Part shown: positions 1 through 3,753 of the stretch, one piece after another
Position numbering within the stretch: position 1 is the first letter of the stretch
Layout: each line of letters starts with the position of its first letter
Assembly (NCBI GenBank): GCA_023140635.1
Contig: JAGLLG010000062.1
Location: 1-5,993 of the forward strand
Reading direction: 5' to 3'
Length of the DNA stretch: 5,993 nt
Origin: Candidatus Pacearchaeota archaeon
GTDB lineage: Archaea; Nanobdellota; Nanobdellia; Pacearchaeales; GW2011-AR1
The notes under the pieces: model-generated
The model's input: the letters and a program-made list of their open reading frames with translations, nothing else
What the model was told of the DNA's origin: nothing
Databases searched by the model: none
Translations under genes and position numbers: made by a program

Positions 1-466
1 GATAATCTTTATTCAAGAGATATTTTACTTCATCTTTAGTTATATTTTTCTTATGGAAATATCTTTTATATTGGTCAACTCTTATATTCACACTTCTTCT
101 ATAAGTTCCAATAGGTTCTGATTCAAATGAATCTTCTTCTTCAATATCATCTTCTTCTCTTTCTTTATTAGAATATTGTTTACTCTCTTTTTTTATTTCA
201 TCCAAAGAAGATTCACTAACTTTCTTCTTTGACAGTTTCTTAACCCTTTCTTTTTCTTCAAGTTCCCATTTTTTATAATCTCTGCGTGATTTACAACGAA
301 AAATTATTAGGAAAATTAATCCTATCACACTAAGAATAATTACAGAGATAATAAAAATAGGATTAATGAAGAAAGAAAATAATTTATCTGGAAACTTTTG
401 AATGCCCTTTTCTATTTTTTCAAGTGGCTCGGCAAGAATAACCGAAAAAGCTATCGCCAATAACAT
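1..466 (-). CDS. Partial small membrane protein with charged cytoplasmic tail (C-terminus beyond window start)
   Basis: I do not recognise a family. Reading on the minus strand from ATG at 464-466, about 155 codons are open and run off the window start, so the C-terminus is missing. The first 12 residues (MLLAIAFSVILA) look like a signal peptide or a short first membrane segment. A second hydrophobic stretch at about residues 32-56 is a clear transmembrane helix followed by R/K residues, suggesting a cytoplasmic tail. From about residue 57 on, the protein is rich in K, E and R with an acidic patch (DDIEEED, about 105-111), probably helical or disordered. It starts 20 bases after the integrase stop on the same strand. 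No good Shine-Dalgarno precedes the ATG; an in-frame GTG at 494-496, overlapping the integrase end, would add 10 residues. If the integrase marks an integrated element, this would be cargo of that element. The reading frame is convincing; the function is unknown. Confidence 0.6.
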   Translation of the reverse strand, partial: MLLAIAFSVILAEPLEKIEKGIQKFPDKLFSFFINPIFIISVIILSVIGLIFLIIFRCKSRRDYKKWELEEKERVKKLSKKKVSESSLDEIKKESKQYSNKEREEDDIEEEDSFESEPIGTYRRSVNIRVDQYKRYFHKKNITKDEVKYLLNKDY

Positions 467-485
467 AAACAGAATTAATGAATCA

Positions 486-1658
486 TCAGTTTCCACAAGG
501 TATTAGTTTTGCCCGATCATGCAGTTTATTTACGTGAACATAAATCTCAGCCAATCGTCCTTTCATTACATCAACTTGAGATTCTAAAAGTTCACTTTTA
601 TGTTCTGACATTGTTAATCTTTTCTCTAACTCCGTCTTTGTAACATCAACCAGTAAATCGTCCTCGCTGATAGTATCTCTCATCCCCAACATCTCAGAAT
701 AATAATGAATTTTATCCGACTTTTTCCATCCGAACCTAAACTTCAGAGCAGATTCACTTTTATAACGAGGCAACCAATAACAGCAACTACAATGTCTAAA
801 ATCATACATCGTCAAATCAGAATACTTTTGACCAGCCAAACTTTTTTCATCTCCAAATAGTTTTTTAGCTAATCTCTTCAAATAACGATTAGCAACAGAA
901 GGACTAAATTTGAATAAATAATCTTCTTTCCCTAGATTATTTTCTTTAACATATCTCTTAACTAATTCAGAACAAAGCATCAGTTTAATTCTTCTTCCAA
1001 AAGTTTTGCTAGTTTCCTCACGAATGTTTAGTTCTTTAAAATCAGAAGATAAATCGGAAACTTTCACATTCAATAATTCTGTTGGAGCTCTAATTCCTGT
1101 ATCAAACAAAAACATAGTAATGACCTTATATTTTAAATTACAATTATCACAAAAAATTCTAACTTGTTTCTCATTAAGATATACCCATTCAGGCTTCTCC
1201 CCTGATGAGTCTAAATAAACAGTAATATCTTCAACTTCTTTTCCCGCCTTCTTTGCGACTTTTTGCCACCAGTGCCAGAAAGCCTTAACGGTTTTAACAA
1301 AATCTTTTGTAGCCCTATATCTGCGCCCGTCCTGCCGTTTTATAATGCCGTTTCGCATGTCAACGAAGAATGAACAAACCTGTTGCTCGGTTAAAAGAGT
1401 TATATCCTCAACTTCAAAAACAACTTCAAATTTCTTGGCCAAAAATGTTAGTCTCTTTCTTATTGTGTTCAGCCGAGTAAAACTCCTTGCCCCCTTTCTA
1501 CTTCCAATAGCAGTATTAATTCCAAATTCCATATCGTTAAGATATTTTAGAATAATCTCCGAGTTCTGTCTCGAGATGTCCGGAATTCCACCCAAATCCC
1601 GCACCTTATTCTTCCATCGAATCCATGATTCTTTATGCCTATAAGGGTCAATTTTCAT
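486..1658 (-). CDS. Archaeal tyrosine recombinase / integrase (390 aa, intact)
   Basis: Site-specific recombinase of the phage integrase family, expected to integrate or excise an element by DNA strand exchange through a tyrosine-DNA link. The N-terminal half (about 25-150) resembles a SAM-like core-binding domain. The catalytic domain follows: Arg I in DTGIRAPTE (R190), the beta-hairpin Lys in SKTFGRR (K218), box II YDFRH (R288, H289, with Tyr285 where His is usual), Trp311 in place of the second His, and Tyr320 in IHYYSEM as the probable nucleophile (Tyr319 is adjacent). Residues from about 340 to 385 form a charged, probably coiled-coil tail, common in archaeal integrases. The open frame extends 22 codons further upstream, but I place the start at 1658 because AAGGAG lies about 6 bases before that ATG, and the longer version would cross the TATA box. 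The gene follows the 3' end of tRNA-Gly, suggesting that tRNA as its target. It is not split, unlike integrated SSV-type integrases. Confidence 0.93.
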   Translation of the reverse strand: MKIDPYRHKESWIRWKNKVRDLGGIPDISRQNSEIILKYLNDMEFGINTAIGSRKGARSFTRLNTIRKRLTFLAKKFEVVFEVEDITLLTEQQVCSFFVDMRNGIIKRQDGRRYRATKDFVKTVKAFWHWWQKVAKKAGKEVEDITVYLDSSGEKPEWVYLNEKQVRIFCDNCNLKYKVITMFLFDTGIRAPTELLNVKVSDLSSDFKELNIREETSKTFGRRIKLMLCSELVKRYVKENNLGKEDYLFKFSPSVANRYLKRLAKKLFGDEKSLAGQKYSDLTMYDFRHCSCCYWLPRYKSESALKFRFGWKKSDKIHYYSEMLGMRDTISEDDLLVDVTKTELEKRLTMSEHKSELLESQVDVMKGRLAEIYVHVNKLHDRAKLIPCGN

Positions 1659-1663
1659 GAGGT

Positions 1664-1670
1664 CTCCTTT
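1664..1670 (-). promoter_or_regulatory. Shine-Dalgarno deciding the integrase start
   Basis: The minus strand reads AAAGGAG followed by ACCTC and ATG. This near-perfect ribosome binding site at standard spacing supports the start at 1658 over the ATG 66 bases upstream, which has no such site. Confidence 0.8.
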
Positions 1671-1684
1671 CCAAGACAAACGGC

Positions 1685-1694
1685 TTATATAAAA
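1685..1694 (-). promoter_or_regulatory. Probable TATA box of the integrase gene
   Basis: On the minus strand the sequence reads TTTTATATAA, ending 27 bases before the ATG at 1658. A start site about 25 bases downstream of its centre would fall at or just before the Shine-Dalgarno (complement of 1664-1670). A second TATA-like stretch (GATTATATCC, about 1711-1720) would give a leader of about 30 bases and keep the Shine-Dalgarno safely inside the transcript. Which one is used cannot be decided from sequence. Confidence 0.5.
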
Positions 1695-1774
1695 ATTGTC
1701 GAGAAGCAAAGGATATAATCGCATGGACAGAATATCTTAAAATTTTAGCTTTTTTCTTCATTTTTGTTTAATTC

Positions 1775-1786
1775 AAAAACAAAAAA
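1775..1786 (-). terminator. Oligo-T terminator after tRNA-Gly
   Basis: The minus-strand sequence is T6-G-T5, beginning 32 bases past the tRNA-Gly 3' end. Archaeal polymerase terminates at such T-runs without needing a hairpin. It would separate the tRNA-Gly transcript from the integrase gene. Confidence 0.6.
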
Positions 1787-1817
1787 GTAGTCCCCTCGAT
1801 TGGCCAAGAAGGTAACA

Positions 1818-1889
1818 TGCGCGGGCCGGGGATCGAACCCGGGCCCCAACGTTGGCAACGTCGAATAATAACCACTATACTACCCACGC
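1818..1889 (-). tRNA. tRNA-Gly (anticodon GCC)
   Basis: The minus strand folds as a complete cloverleaf. The acceptor GCGUGGG pairs with CCCGCGC (one U-G pair). The D-arm GUAUAGUGGUUAUUAU has a weak stem. The anticodon stem CGACG/CGUUG carries loop UUGCCAA, giving anticodon GCC. The T-arm is CCGGG-UUCGAUC-CCCGG. The discriminator is A73, as expected for archaeal tRNA-Gly (bacterial ones usually have U73). CCA is not encoded, so it must be added by CCA-adding enzyme. The 3' end points toward the integrase gene about 160 bases away, and the 3' half of this tRNA is the likely attachment core for that integrase. Confidence 0.95.
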
Positions 1890-1912
1890 ATAAAATATTC
1901 ACAAGTTGGACG

Positions 1913-1920
1913 TTTAAAAA
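1913..1920 (-). promoter_or_regulatory. TATA box of tRNA-Gly
   Basis: The minus strand reads TTTTTAAA, centred about 27 bases before the first base of tRNA-Gly. This is the expected archaeal TATA position for a tRNA transcribed with little or no leader. The area around it is AT-rich, so the exact box is approximate. Confidence 0.55.
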
Positions 1921-1980
1921 TATTTAGGAGACTCAATTAGCCTATAACTAAATGTTAGGACTATAGATAACTAACCATGA

Positions 1981-1996
1981 CGCGAAACTTTTTATA
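1981..1996 (+). promoter_or_regulatory. BRE/TATA promoter of tRNA-His (and possibly of the downstream operon)
   Basis: A purine-rich element (CGCGAAAC) is followed by TTTTTATA at 1989-1996, centred about 27 bases before the tRNA-His 5' end. This matches an archaeal BRE plus TATA box. I see no second TATA-like box at the right distance before the phosphatase gene at 2162, so this promoter may also drive the downstream synthetase operon. Confidence 0.65.
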
Positions 1997-2019
1997 CCGA
2001 ATTCCCAGTTAAATATCCT

Positions 2020-2091
2020 GGTGGATGTAGTTTAGTGGCAGAACGTCCGGTTGTGGTCCGGATGGCCCGAGTCCGATTCTCGGCTTCCACC
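2020..2091 (+). tRNA. tRNA-His (anticodon GTG)
   Basis: A complete cloverleaf with the histidine identity pair encoded in the genome: G-1 (2020) opposite C73 (2091). The acceptor GUGGAUG pairs with CUUCCAC except for a U6-U67 mismatch. The D-arm is GUUU/GAAC. The anticodon stem UCCGG/CCGGA carries loop UUGUGGU, giving anticodon GUG. The T-arm CCGAG/CUCGG has loop UCCGAUU, with C at position 55 where U (pseudouridine) is almost universal. No CCA is encoded. It lies 70 bases upstream of the operon that contains histidyl-tRNA synthetase. The C55 and the U-U mismatch are unusual but do not stop the fold; I consider it a real tRNA. Confidence 0.93.
2067..2090 (+). repeat. Direct repeat copy 1 (inside tRNA-His T-arm and acceptor 3' strand)
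   Basis: This is the functional copy within tRNA-His. CCGAGT, then CC, then a 16-base block from GATTCT to TTCCAC recurs 60 bases downstream with only CC replaced by A. Confidence 0.85.
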
Positions 2092-2111
2092 TATCGAACG
2101 AGGGACGGCCC

Positions 2112-2128
2112 GAGCGAACAATTCGCTC
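2112..2128 (+). other. Hairpin between the two tRNA-His 3' copies
   Basis: GAGCGAA (2112-2118) pairs perfectly with TTCGCTC (2122-2128) across a CAA loop. No T-run follows, so it is not a typical terminator. It shares C2128 with the T-arm-like hairpin next to it. CCGAG at 2110-2114 could alternatively pair with CTCGG at 2139-2143, so two folds compete. Confidence 0.55.
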
Positions 2129-2150
2129 CGAGTAGATTCTCGGCTTCCAC
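2128..2150 (+). repeat. Direct repeat copy 2: tRNA-His 3' fragment in the leader of the phosphatase-hisS-leuS operon
   Basis: The second copy has 16 identical bases (2135-2150) plus CCGAGT (2128-2133), with A in place of CC. It can still form a T-arm-like hairpin (CCGAG at 2128-2132 with CTCGG at 2139-2143) followed by the acceptor strand CTTCCAC. It ends 11 bases before the next start codon. A further partial match, GACGGCCCGAG at 2104-2114, resembles GATGGCCCGAG at 2061-2071 of the tRNA. Possible origins are an attachment-site scar, a tandem duplication, or a functional tRNA-like leader. Confidence 0.8.
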
Positions 2151-2161
2151 TCCAAAATAAA

Positions 2162-2584
2162 ATGGTGAAATCAAATAAAATAAATATCCTCTTTGTATGC
2201 AAATATAACCGATTCAGAAGTCGGATTGCTGCAGCTTATTTTAGAAAAATCAATCGAAACAGAAAGATTCGTGTAAAAAGTGCAGGAGTAATTGAGGGCA
2301 GCCCTATTAATAAAAATTTGATAAATGTTGCGAAAGAGTTTTGTATTAATATCCAAGGTTCTCCGCGAGGATTAAGTTCTAAGCTTTTGAAATGGCAAGA
2401 CATATTAATCGTCGCCGCAGATGATATACCAAAGGATTTGTTCAATCTCAATAACAAATATAATAAGAAAACAATCTTTTGGAAGATTCGTGATACTGTA
2501 AGTGATAATGATTGGGAAGTTAAACAGATTATCAAAAGAGTTATTAATAGGGTTAGCGAATTAAATAAGAGGTTAGAAAAATGA
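2162..2584 (+). CDS. Low-molecular-weight protein tyrosine phosphatase-like protein (140 aa)
   Basis: The family hydrolyses phosphotyrosine or related phosphomonoesters, or as ArsC-type members reduces arsenate, in the cytoplasm. The P-loop C-X5-R-S is present near the N-terminus: NILFVCKYNRFRS with Cys13, Arg19 and Ser20. The conserved SAG follows at 40-42. The C-terminal general-acid region FWKIRDTVSDND keeps an Asp (D111), but the usual Asp-Pro is Asp-Thr. The 140-residue length is normal for the family. The start is the only sensible ATG: longer readings run through tRNA-His. No Shine-Dalgarno is visible. The last bases overlap the hisS start (ATGA), so the two are translationally coupled, and LeuRS follows. 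No arsenic genes are nearby, which argues weakly against arsenate reductase. The substrate is unknown. Confidence 0.85.
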   Translation: MVKSNKINILFVCKYNRFRSRIAAAYFRKINRNRKIRVKSAGVIEGSPINKNLINVAKEFCINIQGSPRGLSSKLLKWQDILIVAADDIPKDLFNLNNKYNKKTIFWKIRDTVSDNDWEVKQIIKRVINRVSELNKRLEK

Positions 2585-3738
2585 ACACACAAACAGTAAA
2601 AGGCTTCCAAGATTTTATAGGAAAAGAAGCTCAAAAAAGGGTGAAGATAAAACAGATTATCCAAGAGCAGTTTGAACTTTATGGTTTTGAACCAGCTGAA
2701 ACTCCTGTAATGGAATTTAAAGAATTTGTGCAGAGTGGTAATTCTAATGACGAGGCTGTAAGGGATGTTTTCAAACTAGAAGATCGAGGCAAACGGAAAC
2801 TTGCTCTAAGGTATGAATTTACATTTCAACTAAAGAGAATAGCTAAGAATCAAAAACTCCCTTACAAGAGATATCAGGTAGGATATAATTTTAGAGATGA
2901 ACCTATTAAGAAAGGAAGAACTAGACAGTTTATTCAATGTGATGCAGACATAGTTGGAAGTTCTGTAAAAGATGAAGCAGAATGTTTGAAACTTGGAAAA
3001 AACATTTTTGAAAAATTAGATATGCCTGTAAAGATCTATGTAAACAATCGAAGATTGATAAATGAAATCTTGGTGTCCGAAAAAGTTGAAGAGAAAAATC
3101 GAGATCAAGTAATTAGAGAACTTGATAAATTGGATAAACTCTCTAAAAAAGAGGTAGCGGATAATCTCAAGAAACTTGGTGCAGAAAAACTTCTTAAAAT
3201 ATTCGGACAATCAGAAAAAGAATTTGAGAAATATAACTTTTATAAAGAAATCAAGGAGCTGAAGAAAATATGTAAGACCTATGGGTTCAAGGTCGAGTTC
3301 AAACCGTTTTTAGCGAGGGGATTGTCATATTACAACAGTACTATTTTCGAGATTTGGTCAAAAGAATTAGATGTTTCTCTTTGTGGTGGAGGAAGCTATC
3401 TTATTGGAGATACACAATCTACAGGGATAACTTTTGGATTAGAGCCAATTTATTTATTGTCGAAGATTGAAGGAGACCGAATCAAAGTTCAAATTATTTC
3501 TATCGGACAAGATGATGAATCAATACAGTTAGCTGAGAAGTTGAGGAACAAAGGAATTTCGGTGAATCTGCTCTTAGATAAATCAATCGGGAAGGCGATG
3601 GATTACGCCAATTCAAAAGGAATTGAGAAAGTTATTTTTATTGGTAAGGAAGAGATTGCCAAAAAGAAATTTAGAGTCAAGGATATGAAAACTGGGAAAG
3701 AAGAATTTTTGAGTGAGAGTAATGTTTTAAAAGTTTGA
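2581..3738 (+). CDS. hisS: Histidyl-tRNA synthetase (385 aa)
   Basis: A class II synthetase that charges tRNA-His with histidine using ATP. The N-terminal KGFQDF and motif 1 ETPVMEF (about 40-46) are followed by motif 2 with RYEFTFQL (77-84), NFRDEP (Arg105) and RQFIQCDADIVG (115-126). The histidine-specific motif is LARGLSYYNSTIFE (Arg246), then the glycine-rich GGGSYL (269-274). The C-terminal anticodon-binding domain spans about 300-385. Motif 3 reads FGLEPIYL: Pro289 (CCA at 3445-3447) stands where the ATP-binding Arg of GLERL is expected. The length is slightly short, but all domains are present. The start overlaps the phosphatase stop (ATGA), with GAGGT 7 bases upstream as ribosome binding site. 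The tRNA substrate gene lies at the head of the same gene set. The motif 2 style is archaeal/DPANN-like, unlike the bacterial-type LeuRS that follows. Confidence 0.95.
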   Translation: MNTQTVKGFQDFIGKEAQKRVKIKQIIQEQFELYGFEPAETPVMEFKEFVQSGNSNDEAVRDVFKLEDRGKRKLALRYEFTFQLKRIAKNQKLPYKRYQVGYNFRDEPIKKGRTRQFIQCDADIVGSSVKDEAECLKLGKNIFEKLDMPVKIYVNNRRLINEILVSEKVEEKNRDQVIRELDKLDKLSKKEVADNLKKLGAEKLLKIFGQSEKEFEKYNFYKEIKELKKICKTYGFKVEFKPFLARGLSYYNSTIFEIWSKELDVSLCGGGSYLIGDTQSTGITFGLEPIYLLSKIEGDRIKVQIISIGQDDESIQLAEKLRNKGISVNLLLDKSIGKAMDYANSKGIEKVIFIGKEEIAKKKFRVKDMKTGKEEFLSESNVLKV

Positions 3739-3753
3739 TTGGGATAGAATTCT

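Noticed and set aside
1006..1644. Plus-strand open frames opposite the integrase
   Set aside because: They are antisense shadows of a clearly real gene, with no family motifs and no ribosome binding sites.
1659..1724. Upstream 22-codon extension of the integrase reading frame
   Set aside because: The extension covers the TATA box, and its ATG has no ribosome binding site, while the ATG at 1658 has AAAGGAG at standard spacing.
1930..1978. Imperfect short repeats (CTATAACTAA and CTATAGATAACTAA) between the tRNA promoters
   Set aside because: They are short, low in complexity and only two copies; not enough to call an operator or repeat array.
2092..2150. A second complete tRNA gene after tRNA-His
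   Set aside because: Only the T-arm and acceptor 3' strand are present; there is no D-arm, anticodon arm or 5' acceptor strand.
2051..2161. N-terminal extension of the phosphatase reading frame
   Set aside because: It runs through the tRNA-His gene and its downstream repeat; the protein family begins just after the ATG at 2162.
2171..3210. Minus-strand open frames opposite the phosphatase and hisS genes
   Set aside because: Hydrophobic, F/L/S-rich translations are the usual antisense image of Lys/Glu-rich coding sequence; no independent support.
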